Source: Pseudomonas sp. 21 (GTDB lineage: Bacteria; Pseudomonadota; Gammaproteobacteria; Pseudomonadales; Pseudomonadaceae). From it: a stretch of DNA of 64,000 nt. Positions 32,263-41,597 of the stretch are shown here, piece after piece. Numbering within the stretch: the first letter of the stretch is position 1; each line of letters begins with the position of its first letter. The position numbers and the translations under genes were made by a program. Where the stretch lies: positions 131,430 through 195,429 of the forward strand of contig NZ_JYOA01000005.1 of the NCBI RefSeq assembly GCF_000955805.1, in the 5' to 3' direction. The notes beneath the pieces are model-generated. The model was not told the DNA's origin and did not search any database. It worked only from the letters and a program-made list of their open reading frames with translations.

Positions 32263-34188
32263 ATGCGCGGTCGCCTTTTCTCACTGTTTTCCTGCCTGAT
32301 CCTCAGCCTGTCCGCCTCGACAGCCAACGCAGCGTCCCTGCCCCAGCAGCGCCAGATGTACGACGAGGCGCAGAAGGCCCTGGCGCGCGGCGACAGCGGC
32401 CCGTACTTCGCCTACCAGTCGGCGCTGGCCGATTATCCGCTGCAGCCTTACCTGGCCTATGACGAGCTGACCAACCGTTTGAAAAGCGCCAGCAACGCCG
32501 AGATCGAGCGCTTCATCGAGCAGCACGGCGACCTGCCGCAGATCAACTGGCTGAAGCTGCGCTGGATGCGCCAGCTGGCCGATCGGGGGGACTGGAACAC
32601 CTTCGTCCGTTATTACGACCCGAAGATGAACTTCACCGAGCTGGACTGCCTCTACGGCCAGTACCAGCTGGGCCACGGCAACAAGGCCGAGGGCTACGCC
32701 ACCGCCGAGAAGCTCTGGCTGGTGGGCAAGCCGCAGCCCGATGCCTGCGACACCACCTTCGCGATGTGGCAGGCCGACGGCCAGCTCACCGAGGAGAAGG
32801 TCTGGAAGCGCCTGAAGCTGGCCGCCGAAAAAGGCAACTACAGCCTCGCCACGGTGCTTTCCAAGCGCCTGCCGACCCTCGGCAGCCAGGGCACGCTGAT
32901 GGTCAATGTGGCGCAGAACCCTGCGCAGCTGAGCCAGACCACCCGCTTCGGCGCCCGCGACCACGCCACGGCCGACGTGGTCGGCCTGGGCTTGCGCCGC
33001 CTGGCCAAGCAGGATCCGGAGAAGGCCATCAACCTGCTCGACTACTACAGCTCGGTGCTGCCCTTCTCCAGCGACGAGAAGGTCTCCATCGCCCGCGAGA
33101 TCGGCCTCAGCCTGGCGCGTCGCTATGACCCGCGCGCGCTGCCGATGATGGTCAAGTACGACCCGCAACTGCGCGACGACACCGTCACCGAATGGCGCCT
33201 GCGCCTGCTGCTGCGCCTGGGCCGCTGGGAAGAAGCCTACGAGCTGACCCGCGCCCTGCCGCCGTCGCTGGCCGAGACCAACCGCTGGAAATACTGGCAG
33301 GCGCGCTCGCTGCAACTGGCGCAACCGCAGAACAAGCAGGCCATCAGCCTGTACCAGCCGGTGGCCGGCGAACGTGACTTCTATGGCTTCCTCGCCGCCG
33401 ACCGGATCAACGCCCCCTATCAGCTGAACAATCGTCCGGTATCGCTGGACGCGGCAACGATGCAGCGCGTGCGCAATGCGCCGAGCACCCGCCGCGCCCT
33501 GGAGTTCTACGCCCGTGGCGAGATCATCAACGCCCGCCGCGAGTGGTACCACGCCGCTCGCCACCTGAGCCACGACGAGCTGCTGGCCCAGGCGAAGATC
33601 GCCTACGACATGCAGTGGTACTTCCCGGCCATCCGCGCGATCAGCCAGGCCAAGTACTGGGACGACCTGGATATCCGCTTCCCCATGGCCTACCGCAACA
33701 CCCTGGTGCGCGAGGCGCGCAACCGCGGCCTGCACTCCAGCTGGGTATTCGCCATCACCCGCCAGGAAAGCGCCTTCATGTCCGATGCGCGCTCCGGCGT
33801 CGGCGCCACCGGCCTGATGCAGCTGATGCCGGCGACCGCCAAGGAAACCTCGCGCAAGTTCGGCATCCCGCTGGCCTCGCCGCAGCAACTGATCGTGCCG
33901 GACGTGAACATCCAGCTCGGCGCTGCCTACCTGAGCCAGGTACACGGCCAGTTCAACGGCAACCGCGTGCTCGCCACCGCCGCTTACAACGCCGGCCCCG
34001 GCCGTGTGCGCCAGTGGCTGAAGGATGCGCGCCACCTGGCCTTCGATGTCTGGGTGGAGACCATTCCGTTCGACGAGACCCGCTCCTACGTGCAGAACGT
34101 GCTGTCCTATGCGGTGATCTATGGGCAGAAGCTCAACGCGCCGCAGCCCATCGTCGACTGGCATGAACGATTCTTCGACGAGCTCTGA
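32263..34188 (+). CDS. slt: Soluble lytic murein transglycosylase
   Basis: Periplasmic enzyme that cleaves MurNAc-GlcNAc bonds and forms 1,6-anhydro ends. It has 641 residues with a signal peptide (FSLFSCLILSLSASTANA), a long superhelical U-domain, and the C-terminal GH23 domain with the catalytic Glu in ITRQESAFMS near 503, then GATGLMQLMPATAKE and AAYNAGPGRV. GGAAGAG precedes ATG 32263. Its products are substrates for the NagZ pathway encoded elsewhere in the window. Confidence 0.95.
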   Translation: MRGRLFSLFSCLILSLSASTANAASLPQQRQMYDEAQKALARGDSGPYFAYQSALADYPLQPYLAYDELTNRLKSASNAEIERFIEQHGDLPQINWLKLRWMRQLADRGDWNTFVRYYDPKMNFTELDCLYGQYQLGHGNKAEGYATAEKLWLVGKPQPDACDTTFAMWQADGQLTEEKVWKRLKLAAEKGNYSLATVLSKRLPTLGSQGTLMVNVAQNPAQLSQTTRFGARDHATADVVGLGLRRLAKQDPEKAINLLDYYSSVLPFSSDEKVSIAREIGLSLARRYDPRALPMMVKYDPQLRDDTVTEWRLRLLLRLGRWEEAYELTRALPPSLAETNRWKYWQARSLQLAQPQNKQAISLYQPVAGERDFYGFLAADRINAPYQLNNRPVSLDAATMQRVRNAPSTRRALEFYARGEIINARREWYHAARHLSHDELLAQAKIAYDMQWYFPAIRAISQAKYWDDLDIRFPMAYRNTLVREARNRGLHSSWVFAITRQESAFMSDARSGVGATGLMQLMPATAKETSRKFGIPLASPQQLIVPDVNIQLGAAYLSQVHGQFNGNRVLATAAYNAGPGRVRQWLKDARHLAFDVWVETIPFDETRSYVQNVLSYAVIYGQKLNAPQPIVDWHERFFDEL

Positions 34189-34196
34189 CACCCTCT

Positions 34197-34220
34197 ACCG
34201 CCCGGCACTCGCCGGGCGGT
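34197..34220 (+). terminator. Terminator after slt
   Basis: Ten-base stem ACCGCCCGGC/GCCGGGCGGT with a four-base loop, followed by CTTCATT. It begins eight bases after the slt stop. Confidence 0.7.
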
Positions 34221-34250
34221 CTTCATTACCTCAAGGAAAAGGAAATTCCC

Positions 34251-34631
34251 ATGCGCCAGTCGCTCGTCTCTTTCACCGTCCTGGCCGCCGGCCTGCTCAG
34301 CGCCGACCTGGCTCTCGCCGCCTGTGAGAAGCCGCGCAACGCCTTCGACAGCGTGTACTGCCTGAGCACCGAATATGCCCAGGTCGACCGCGAGCTGAAC
34401 AATGAATTCGGCACCCTGCGCAAGATGCTCAACGACGGCCAGAAGGCTGCGCTGAAGAAGAGCCAGATTGCCTGGATCAAGGACCGCGACGCCCAGTGCA
34501 GCTACGAGCGTGATGGCGGCTACTTCGTCAACCTGCAGTGCGCCGTGGACAAGACCAACGAACGCCTGGCTGTTCTGCGCGAGCGCGAGCGCGAATGCCA
34601 GAGCACCGGCTGCGTCGACAGCAAGCTGTAA
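34251..34631 (+). CDS. LprI-like (DUF1311) exported protein
   Basis: A 126-residue periplasmic protein: signal peptide to about ADLALAA, then the Cys-containing domain ACEKPRNAFDSVYCLSTEYAQVDRELN, and WIKDRDAQC, typical of the DUF1311/LprI family. M. tuberculosis LprI inhibits lysozyme; whether this homologue does is unknown. Six cysteines in the mature protein suggest disulfides. It has its own ribosome site (AAGGAAAAGG). Confidence 0.82.
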   Translation: MRQSLVSFTVLAAGLLSADLALAACEKPRNAFDSVYCLSTEYAQVDRELNNEFGTLRKMLNDGQKAALKKSQIAWIKDRDAQCSYERDGGYFVNLQCAVDKTNERLAVLRERERECQSTGCVDSKL

Positions 34632-34640
34632 GGCGTTGAC

Positions 34641-34667
34641 GGCGAACAACCGTGAAGGTTGTTCGCC
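34641..34667 (+). terminator. Hairpin after the LprI-like gene
   Basis: Perfect 11-base stem GGCGAACAACC/GGTTGTTCGCC with a five-base loop. There is no clear T run after it, so it may be only an RNA-stabilising hairpin. Confidence 0.55.
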
Positions 34668-34679
34668 CTGCGGTTACCT

Positions 34680-34760
34680 GCAGGAGCGAACTTGCTCGCG
34701 AACAGATTTTACGGCGGCCCAGGCGTCAGGCGGGTTCGCGAGCAAGCTCGCTCCTGCAAG
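34680..34760. repeat. REP-like repeat
   Basis: Arms CAGGAGCGAACTTGCTCGCG and GCGAGCAAGCTCGCTCCTG enclose a variable centre. Same family as the copies at 1, 15162, 35692 and 52616. Confidence 0.8.
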
Positions 34761-34804
34761 TTGGGGCCCGGCACACAACCCTGCGCGTAATGTGCCTGTG
34801 CGCC

Positions 34805-35614
34805 CTACTCCAGAACTTCCACTTCCATGCCCACGCGCAGCGTTCCGCTGTTCAGGGCGATCAGGTTCTGGCCGAACAGCGCCTCGCCATTGACGTTGCG
34901 GTAGCCCAGCAGGGTCGCCAGCGGCTCGCGGGCGGCATCGCGCTCGCCGGTGTGCGGGTCGATGGTGGTGAGGATGCAGCGCGAACAAGGCTTGGCCACC
35001 TTGAAGGTAACCTCGCCGATGCGGATGCGCTTCCAGCCGTCTTCGGCGAAAGGATCGGCGCCGCTGACCACCAGGTTCGGGCGGAAGCGCAGCATCTCCA
35101 GTGGGCGACCGACCTTGGCCGACAGATCGTCCAGCGAACCCTGGCCGATCAGCAGCAGCGGGAAGCCATCAGCGAAATGCACATGCTCGCCGGGTTCGGC
35201 ATAAGCGGTATCCACCTGCCGCGCGCGCTGCTCGGGCATCTGCACCAGGCGCACGTCGCGGCCGAGGAAGCTGCTCAGCCACTGCGCGGCCTCATCGCCG
35301 GCGTCCGGCACCTGCAGCATGTCACGCCAGATCAACACACCGCGCAGGTTGTCGTCGCTTTCGGGCACTGGCACGAAGATATCTTCCATTCCCGGCGCAC
35401 GCAGGCGCAGGCCATGGAAGTCATCCTGCCAGCGCGCCTCGATGCGCCCCATCTGCGGCAGCAGGCGCTGGGTCAGGAAGCGGCCGTTGGCTGCCTCCAC
35501 CACCATCCAGCGTCGATCCCCTTCCAGGCCCAGGGCATCCAGGCGAACGGACTCCAGGGGCTCGTAGGCGGTGGACTTGACCGGGTAGCGGTAGAGCTCG
35601 CTGAGGGTGTACAT
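34805..35614 (-). CDS. MOSC domain protein (YcbX-like)
   Basis: A 269-residue cytoplasmic protein with the MOSC N-terminal beta-barrel (LSELYRYPVKSTAYEPLE, LEGDRRWMVV) followed by the MOSC domain. The conserved Cys lies in KPCSRCILTTIDPHTGE near residue 207. MOSC enzymes carry or use molybdenum cofactor; E. coli YcbX reduces N-hydroxylated compounds. The match in layout supports a similar role, but the substrate is unknown. It lies alone between two REP elements. Confidence 0.85.
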   Translation of the reverse strand: MYTLSELYRYPVKSTAYEPLESVRLDALGLEGDRRWMVVEAANGRFLTQRLLPQMGRIEARWQDDFHGLRLRAPGMEDIFVPVPESDDNLRGVLIWRDMLQVPDAGDEAAQWLSSFLGRDVRLVQMPEQRARQVDTAYAEPGEHVHFADGFPLLLIGQGSLDDLSAKVGRPLEMLRFRPNLVVSGADPFAEDGWKRIRIGEVTFKVAKPCSRCILTTIDPHTGERDAAREPLATLLGYRNVNGEALFGQNLIALNSGTLRVGMEVEVLE

Positions 35615-35691
35615 CGGGGGCTTCCTTTCGGGCGGGCGAAAGCGACCTTATACGGCGAGGGACGGACGTCTAGCAATGGCAACGAACCTGT

Positions 35692-35767
35692 AGGAGCGAG
35701 CTTGCTCGCGAGCGCTTTTCTCCGGACGCACAGGTATCAAGCGGTTCGCGAGCAAGCTCGCTCCTAC
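35692..35767. repeat. REP-like repeat
   Basis: Arms TAGGAGCGAGCTTGCTCGCG and GCGAGCAAGCTCGCTCCTAC, about 35 bases apart. It lies between the MOSC gene and cheV. Confidence 0.82.
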
Positions 35768-35776
35768 GAAAACAAG

Positions 35777-36706
35777 CTAGGCGGGGACTTTCTGCAGGCG
35801 GCGGCGTACCACTTCCACCAACTGGTCCGGCTGGAACTTGGAGAGGAAGTCGTCGCAGCCGACCTTCTTCACCATGGCATCGTTGAAGCTGCCCGACAGC
35901 GAGGTGTGCAGCACCACGTAGAGGTCACGCAGGCGCGGGTCGCTGCGGATCTCGGTGGTCAGCCGGTAGCCGTCCATCTCCGGCATCTCGGCGTCGGTGA
36001 AGACCATCAGCAGCTTCTCTTCCATGTCATGGCCTTCGTCGGCCCAGCGCTTGAGCTGCTGCAGAGCACGCAGGCCATCGGTCGCCACGTGCAGGCGCAG
36101 GCCGAGCTGGCCGAGCGTGTCACGCAGTTGGGCAATGGCGACGCTGGAGTCATCCACCACCAGCACTTCACGGCCACGGGTCTGGCTGAGCAGCTTGTCG
36201 TCCAGGCGGTCGCTGGAGACACGGGTGTTCATCGGCACGATCTCGGCCAGCACCTTCTCGACGTCGATGATCTCCACCAGGCGGTCTTCCACCTTGGTGA
36301 TCGCGGTCAGGTAATGCTGGCGGCCGGCGCCACCGGGCGGCGGCTGGATCGACTCCCAGTTGAGGTTGAGGATGCGCTCCACGCCGCCCACCAGGAAGGC
36401 CTGCACCGAGCGGTTGTACTCGGTGACGATGATGGTGCTGTTGGCATCCGGGGTCAGCGCGCGCATGCCGATGGCGCGGGACAGGTCGATCACCGGGAGG
36501 GTCTGGCCGCGCAGGTTGATCACTCCGCAGATCATCGGGTGGCGCTGCGGGATCAGCGTCAGGCGCGGCAGCTGCAGCACTTCCTGCACCTTGAACACGT
36601 TGATCGCGAACTGCTGCCGCCCGGCGAGACGGAAGACCAGGATTTCCAGGCGGTTCTCGCCTACCAGTTGGGTGCGTTGATCGACAGTGTCGAGAATACC
36701 GGCCAT
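35777..36706 (-). CDS. CheV-type chemotaxis coupling protein
   Basis: A 309-residue cytoplasmic protein with an N-terminal CheW domain (EILVFRLAGRQQFAINVFKVQEV, about 20-160) and a C-terminal receiver domain with VLVVDDSS and the phospho-acceptor Asp in MVFTDAEMPEMDG near 237. CheV links chemoreceptors to CheA and damps signalling through its receiver. It is not near a che cluster here, as is common for orphan CheV proteins of Pseudomonas. Confidence 0.92.
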   Translation of the reverse strand: MAGILDTVDQRTQLVGENRLEILVFRLAGRQQFAINVFKVQEVLQLPRLTLIPQRHPMICGVINLRGQTLPVIDLSRAIGMRALTPDANSTIIVTEYNRSVQAFLVGGVERILNLNWESIQPPPGGAGRQHYLTAITKVEDRLVEIIDVEKVLAEIVPMNTRVSSDRLDDKLLSQTRGREVLVVDDSSVAIAQLRDTLGQLGLRLHVATDGLRALQQLKRWADEGHDMEEKLLMVFTDAEMPEMDGYRLTTEIRSDPRLRDLYVVLHTSLSGSFNDAMVKKVGCDDFLSKFQPDQLVEVVRRRLQKVPA

Positions 36707-36819
36707 GCCTGCTCCAGATTCGGAATGAGTCGTGCGGGAACGCTATCGGCCGAATCCTGCGGAACAAGATACTGGCCGTGCGCCATCATGCACGACTTGC
36801 CCGGTCCGGGCCAGACCGA

Positions 36820-37740
36820 TCAGCCCATTGGTGCGCCGAGCCGCCCGGTGGATGAAAGCAGCGGCGAATCCGCCGGCAAGTGCATGGAGAGCGCCGCCGG
36901 GCGGATCTCGAAGCGCAGTTTGCGGCCTTCCAGCGGCTCGCCGTCGAGGTTGACGTCCAGTCCCTCGCGGGCCTCCACCTCGACCCAGGGCACCCGCGCG
37001 CGGATGAACACATCCTGGGTGCCAAAACCGCTGCCGAGCAAAGCGCCGAGTGTCCCGACCATGTCCTGCGGGGTCGGCAGGATGCTCAGGTCCAGCAGCC
37101 CGTCGTCCGCCGTCGCCTGCGGGCAGAGCACGTGCCCACCCCCCGCCTGCCGACCGTTGCCGATGCCCAGGGCCAGGAATTCGCCTTCCCAGCTGAAGTC
37201 CGGCCCGGTGAAGCGTCCCTGCGCCGCATGCACTTCGGAAAAACGCGTCAGCCCGGTGAGCAGGTAGGCCGCGCCGCCGAGCAGCTTCTTCAAGTCTTCC
37301 GGGGTGTTGGCCGTGACCTTCGAGCCGAAGCCGCCGGTGGCCATGTTGAGGAACATCTGCCCGTCCACCTCGCCCAGGTCGATGGGCCGCGCCGGTACGT
37401 CCAGCAGGGCCAGCGCAGCGGCCGGCTCCAGCGGCACGCCAGCGGCGCGGGCGAAATCATTGGCAGTGCCCAGCGGCAGGATCGCCAGGCTGGCCTTGCC
37501 GCCGGCCTGGGCCAGCGCCTCGGCGACATCGCGCACGGTGCCATCGCCGCCGCCGGCGATCAGCGTGGTGTAGCCCGCCGCCAGCCCCTCCTCCACCAGC
37601 CGCCGGGCGTCGCCGCCCTCCCAGGTCACCCTGACATCCAAAGCTCGCCCCGCCTCGCGCGTGGCCAGCACGGCGGCGCGCACTTCATCGTTGGCGGCTT
37701 GCTTGCCGTGCAGGATCAGCAGGGCCCTGGGTTGGGTCAT
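36820..37740 (-). CDS. yegS: Lipid kinase YegS
   Basis: A diacylglycerol-kinase-fold enzyme that phosphorylates lipids such as phosphatidylglycerol in vitro. The 306-residue protein has ALLILHGKQA at the N-terminus, the nucleotide motif IAGGGDGTV near 63-70, LPLGTANDFARA, and the C-terminal beta-sandwich with GEPLEGR. Length and motifs match YegS; P. aeruginosa PA3023 is the positional counterpart, from memory. The lipid substrate in vivo is unknown. Confidence 0.92.
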   Translation of the reverse strand: MTQPRALLILHGKQAANDEVRAAVLATREAGRALDVRVTWEGGDARRLVEEGLAAGYTTLIAGGGDGTVRDVAEALAQAGGKASLAILPLGTANDFARAAGVPLEPAAALALLDVPARPIDLGEVDGQMFLNMATGGFGSKVTANTPEDLKKLLGGAAYLLTGLTRFSEVHAAQGRFTGPDFSWEGEFLALGIGNGRQAGGGHVLCPQATADDGLLDLSILPTPQDMVGTLGALLGSGFGTQDVFIRARVPWVEVEAREGLDVNLDGEPLEGRKLRFEIRPAALSMHLPADSPLLSSTGRLGAPMG

Positions 37741-37911
37741 GGGTCACACCTCAGATTCAGGGATATTGGACACCCAGTTCATTGGAATCAGCCAGCCCGG
37801 ATACGAACAAACGCACACTGGCCGGAATTTGGACCGTGAGATGGCCAAGAAAGTTGACCTGTTACTCAATGCAACTATTGACTACCCGCTTTTAGCCGCT
37901 CGTCCGCCCCT

Positions 37912-38427
37912 ATGCCCTTGTTCCTCAGCGCTCTGCTTATCGTGGCCATGCTTGAACTACTGGCCATGATCTTCTGGTCAAAGCTATGGTTCAGACTTGG
38001 AATTCCGGTCTTTTCGCGCCAGGTAACAGGACACTGCACCCGTGTGGCCATGACTCCGGACGAGTTGATTGAAAGGCAACCTCCCAGCAGGTTTCAGCCC
38101 TTTCTCTTCGAACGTCTGAGCAGCAGAAGTATTGGCTTCCGCGAGTGGCTGCTGCCTGGCTCGCTCGTAGCCCTCCTCAACCTCTCCATCTTGAATTTCT
38201 ACACACCGGTCATGCGCGGGCGTCTGGAAATCGACTCCTTGGGCAATGTCCGAATTGTAGGATTGCTGAACTACTTTCCGCTGTTGCTAGGGCTCTACCT
38301 GCTCGAATTCGCCATCGACAGCAAAGGCTCAGCTGCTCCGCTGATAGGCCTCGCTCTATTAGCTGCCATCTATGTCGTGCAACGCGGTCGCTTCAAGCAA
38401 CTCGCCGCAGTGCTTTCGAGTTTCTAG
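37912..38427 (+). CDS. Orphan four-helix membrane protein
   Basis: A 171-residue protein with about four hydrophobic segments (1-26 MPLFLSALLIVAMLELLAMI; WLLPGSLVALLNLSIL; LLNYFPLLLGLYLLEF; PLIGLALLAAIYVV) and a basic loop. No family was recognised. Base and codon use differ from the neighbours: many A/T-ending codons and AGA, CTA and GGA. No ribosome site is visible before ATG 37912. It sits between yegS and the kinase gene, where I recall nothing in P. aeruginosa. It may be a horizontally gained gene. Confidence 0.65.
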   Translation: MPLFLSALLIVAMLELLAMIFWSKLWFRLGIPVFSRQVTGHCTRVAMTPDELIERQPPSRFQPFLFERLSSRSIGFREWLLPGSLVALLNLSILNFYTPVMRGRLEIDSLGNVRIVGLLNYFPLLLGLYLLEFAIDSKGSAAPLIGLALLAAIYVVQRGRFKQLAAVLSSF

Positions 38428-38430
38428 GGC

Positions 38431-39990
38431 TCATGCCGGGTACCCCGTGATCTCCCGGATGCTCTGGTACAGCGGCTTGAGCTGCTTGTACATGCGCTGG
38501 TAGACCTCGTTGTAGAGCCGTTCGTAGGTACGCTGCGCTTCCGGGCGCGGGTGGAAGACGTCGCCCACGCGGGTCATGGCGGCGATGGCGCTGGCGAAGT
38601 CCGGATAAAGCTGCAGCCCCACCGCGCAATCGATGGCCGCGCCCAGGCCGGAAGCCTCGTAGACGTGCGGACGCTCCGCCGGCAGGCCGAAGATGTCGGC
38701 GGTGAGCTGCATCGCCGCGTCGCTCTGCGAGCCGCCACCAGCCACGCGCAGGCGCTGGATGCGGGTGCCGGAGCGTTTCTCGATGCGCTCCTTGCCCTGG
38801 CGCAGCGCATACGCGAGACCTTCGAGGATGGCGCGGTAGATGTGCGCGCGGGTGTGCACGTCGCCGAAGCCAATGATCGAGCCCTTGGCTTCCAGCCCCG
38901 GCTCGCGGATGCCGGGCGTCCAGTAGGGTTGCAGCATCAGGCCCATGGAGCCCGCGGGCACGCTGTTGACCAGCTCGTCGAAGAGCTTCTCCGGCTCGAT
39001 GCCCAGTTCCTCGGCGCGCTGCATCTCGCGCAGGCCGAACTCGCGCTTGAACCAGCTGACCATCCAGAAGCCGCGGTAGATCATCACTTCGGTGTTGAAG
39101 TGATCGGGGATCGCCGCCGGGTATGGCGGGATCAGCGGGATGGTTTCCAGGTAGCGCGAGCGGGTGGTGTTGATGGTCGCGGTGGTACCGTAGGACAGAC
39201 AGGCCACTGTCGGGTCGATGGCACCCGCGCCGAGCACTTCGCAGGCCTTGTCGGCCCCCGCGGCAATCAGCGGCAGGCCTTCGGGAATCCCGGTCAGGCG
39301 GCTGGCCTCGGCGGTGATCTCACCCAGCTTCTCGCCGGGCTTGAACAGCTCCGGCAGTTGCTCGCGGCGCACGTCCAGCGCCTGCCACTTCCAGTCGCGC
39401 GGCGTCGCCCATTGCAGCTTCTTGTAGTCGAATGGCAGGTAGGCGACGCTGCAGGCGACCGAGTCCACGTAACGCCCGCACAGGCGCTGGGTGAGGAAGC
39501 CGGAGAGCAGCAGAACCTTGTGCGTGCGCTGATGGATATCCGGCTGCTGCTGGGCAACCCAGTTGACTTCGGCCTGGGTGCGGAAGTAATCCACCGCGCC
39601 CTGCGCGCCCACCAGCTTGAACAACCAGCCCCAGGGGCCCTTGATCGAACCTTCCAGTTCCGCGCGGCGCTGGTCCAGCCAGATGATCGCCGGGCGCAAG
39701 GCCTGGCCGGCCTGGTCGACGTGGATCACCGTGCCGCGCTGGGTGGTCAGCGACACGCCACGGATGCGGCTGCGGTCGATGTCGACGCTGGCCCACAGGC
39801 GCTGGCACGCCTCGCCCAGCTGCTCCCAGTAGTAGTCCGGGTGCTGCTCCGCCCAGCCGGGCTGCGAGGAGAAATAGGCTTCCAGCTCGACCTTGCCCTT
39901 GCCCACCAGGTTGCCCTGGAGGTCGAAGAGCAGCGCGCGCACGCTCTGAGTGCCGTTGTCGATGGCCAGCAGATAGTTGTTGTTATTCAT
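38431..39990 (-). CDS. FGGY family carbohydrate kinase
   Basis: A 519-residue sugar/polyol kinase fold. The start LLAIDNGTQSVRALLFD carries the phosphate-binding motif, and the second domain has LIAAGADKACEVLGAGA and RVAGGGSQSDAAMQL. ATG 39990 (MNNNNYLLA) has AAGAG upstream; ATG 40005 is an alternative. It forms a minus-strand operon with the GlpD-like gene (26 bases) and the AGPS-like gene. It resembles pentulose/hexulose kinases and E. coli YgcE more than GlpK. The substrate is not known; the neighbours suggest a ketose or polyol leading to a phosphorylated intermediate. Confidence 0.87.
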   Translation of the reverse strand: MNNNNYLLAIDNGTQSVRALLFDLQGNLVGKGKVELEAYFSSQPGWAEQHPDYYWEQLGEACQRLWASVDIDRSRIRGVSLTTQRGTVIHVDQAGQALRPAIIWLDQRRAELEGSIKGPWGWLFKLVGAQGAVDYFRTQAEVNWVAQQQPDIHQRTHKVLLLSGFLTQRLCGRYVDSVACSVAYLPFDYKKLQWATPRDWKWQALDVRREQLPELFKPGEKLGEITAEASRLTGIPEGLPLIAAGADKACEVLGAGAIDPTVACLSYGTTATINTTRSRYLETIPLIPPYPAAIPDHFNTEVMIYRGFWMVSWFKREFGLREMQRAEELGIEPEKLFDELVNSVPAGSMGLMLQPYWTPGIREPGLEAKGSIIGFGDVHTRAHIYRAILEGLAYALRQGKERIEKRSGTRIQRLRVAGGGSQSDAAMQLTADIFGLPAERPHVYEASGLGAAIDCAVGLQLYPDFASAIAAMTRVGDVFHPRPEAQRTYERLYNEVYQRMYKQLKPLYQSIREITGYPA

Positions 39991-40015
39991 GGGGCTCTTG
40001 GTCATGGAGACTCGG

Positions 40016-41593
40016 TCAGTGCGGAAGGCTGTAGCAACGACGCCACAACGCCAGGTAGTCCTGTTCTTCGCGTTTCCAGCGCGCGTCGTCCCAGCCCAGG
40101 CGTGGCTGGCACAGCGCGCGAATTCTTGGCAGTTCGTGGGCGCCGCCGTCGGCCAGGAGCAGGCCGATGCGGGTGCGGCGCAGCAGCAGATCATCCAGGT
40201 GCAGCACCAGTTCGCCTTCCGCCGCCCAGGCCAGCTCGGCCCAGAGTGAATCGGTATGGCCGATGCATTCGCTGCCCACGGTTTTCAGTACCCGCGCCAG
40301 CTCCGGCAGTGCACGGCCATGGCGACCTCTCAGGCGAACTTGCTGGGGCGGGGTCAGACCCGGCAAGGCGATCAGTTCAACCGGCTCGAAGACTTGCTCG
40401 CCCGCCGCTTCCAGCGGGCGCTCCAGCATCGGCGCGCAAGCGGCGAGCACCTCCAGCGCCAACAGGCGGAAGGTGGTGAGCTTGCCGCCGGCCAGCGTCA
40501 CGCAGCCCGGCTCGACCCACAGCGCATGTTCACGCTTCTCGTCCGAGGGCTTGAGCGACGGCGCGCCCTCACTGACCACCGGGCGCACGCCGGCCCAGGT
40601 GGAGCGCACGTCACCGGCGGTAATCTGCGCGGACGGGAATTGCTGTGCGCAAGCCGCCAGCAGGTAATCCACTTCCTCGCGGCTGATGGCAGCGTCATCG
40701 TCCAGCGTGTCGCGGTGATCGAGGTCGGTGGTGCCGACCACGGTCGCGCCTTCCCAGGGGAAGACGAAGACCGGGCGCTTGTCCTGCCCATGCATGAAGC
40801 TGAAGGCGTGGGCGACCGGCAGGCGCCAGGCCGGCAGCAGCAGGTGGCTGCCCCGCAGCGGGCGGATGTGCTCGCTGCCGTGCTTCTGCCGCAGCGCATC
40901 GGCCCAGGCGCCGGTGGCCAGCGCCACGGCGCGGGCGCGGAAGGTGAAGCGCTCGCCGCTCTCGCCGTCCTCGGCGACCAGCCCCTGAACACGGCCATCG
41001 CGGCGCGCCAGCTCGACCACCTTCAGGCCGTTCAGCGCTTCGCCGCCTTCGCCGCGCGCTTCGCCCAGCACGCGCATCACCAGGCGCGCGTCATCGGTCA
41101 CCGCATCCTGGAAGCGGGTGCCACCCAGCAGGCGATCTTCCTTGAGGCCCGGCGCCAGGTAGCGCAGCTCCTCCAGGCGATGGAACAGATGATTGCGCCG
41201 CCCCGCCAGCGCGTCGTACAGCGACAGCAGGGTGCCAAACACGCGCGGGCCGGGGAAGCCGCCCTGGTAGTGCGGCATGATGAAGCTCAGCGGGTCGACC
41301 AGCCCCGGTGCCTCGCCCAGCAGGCGCTGGCGCTCGCGCACCGAGTCGCGGGTCAGGCCGAACTGGCCCTTGGCGATGTAGCGCAGGCCGCCGTGGACCA
41401 TCTTCGACGAGCGGCTGGAGGTGCCCCAGGCGAAGTCGCGCTGCTCGATCAGCAGGCAGCGCCAGCCGCGCCGAGCCGCCTCGCGCAGGATGCCGGCGCC
41501 GGTGATGCCGCCGCCGACCACGATCAGGTCCCAGTCGCGCGCCGCCAGCTCCGGCAGCGCCTGCGCGCGCCAGGCTGCGTTCCAGGCAGGCAT
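40016..41593 (-). CDS. FAD-dependent glycerol-3-phosphate dehydrogenase-like protein
   Basis: A 525-residue flavoprotein of the GlpA/GlpD family. FAD motif DLIVVGGGITGAGILREAARRG (key glycines at about 27-32), then the family signature SSRSSKMVHGGLRY, and a C-terminal domain as in GlpD. It is preceded four bases earlier by the AGPS-like gene and followed by the kinase, so the three are probably one transcript. It may oxidise the phosphorylated product of the kinase. It is not the main GlpD, because glpF, glpK and glpR are not adjacent. Confidence 0.87.
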   Translation of the reverse strand: MPAWNAAWRAQALPELAARDWDLIVVGGGITGAGILREAARRGWRCLLIEQRDFAWGTSSRSSKMVHGGLRYIAKGQFGLTRDSVRERQRLLGEAPGLVDPLSFIMPHYQGGFPGPRVFGTLLSLYDALAGRRNHLFHRLEELRYLAPGLKEDRLLGGTRFQDAVTDDARLVMRVLGEARGEGGEALNGLKVVELARRDGRVQGLVAEDGESGERFTFRARAVALATGAWADALRQKHGSEHIRPLRGSHLLLPAWRLPVAHAFSFMHGQDKRPVFVFPWEGATVVGTTDLDHRDTLDDDAAISREEVDYLLAACAQQFPSAQITAGDVRSTWAGVRPVVSEGAPSLKPSDEKREHALWVEPGCVTLAGGKLTTFRLLALEVLAACAPMLERPLEAAGEQVFEPVELIALPGLTPPQQVRLRGRHGRALPELARVLKTVGSECIGHTDSLWAELAWAAEGELVLHLDDLLLRRTRIGLLLADGGAHELPRIRALCQPRLGWDDARWKREEQDYLALWRRCYSLPH

Positions 41594-41597
41594 GGGC

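Noticed and set aside
37661-37969. 102-codon frame spanning the yegS 5' end and the start of the orphan membrane protein
   Set aside because: Its first part is antisense to yegS and its last part overlaps the membrane-protein frame; nothing supports translation.
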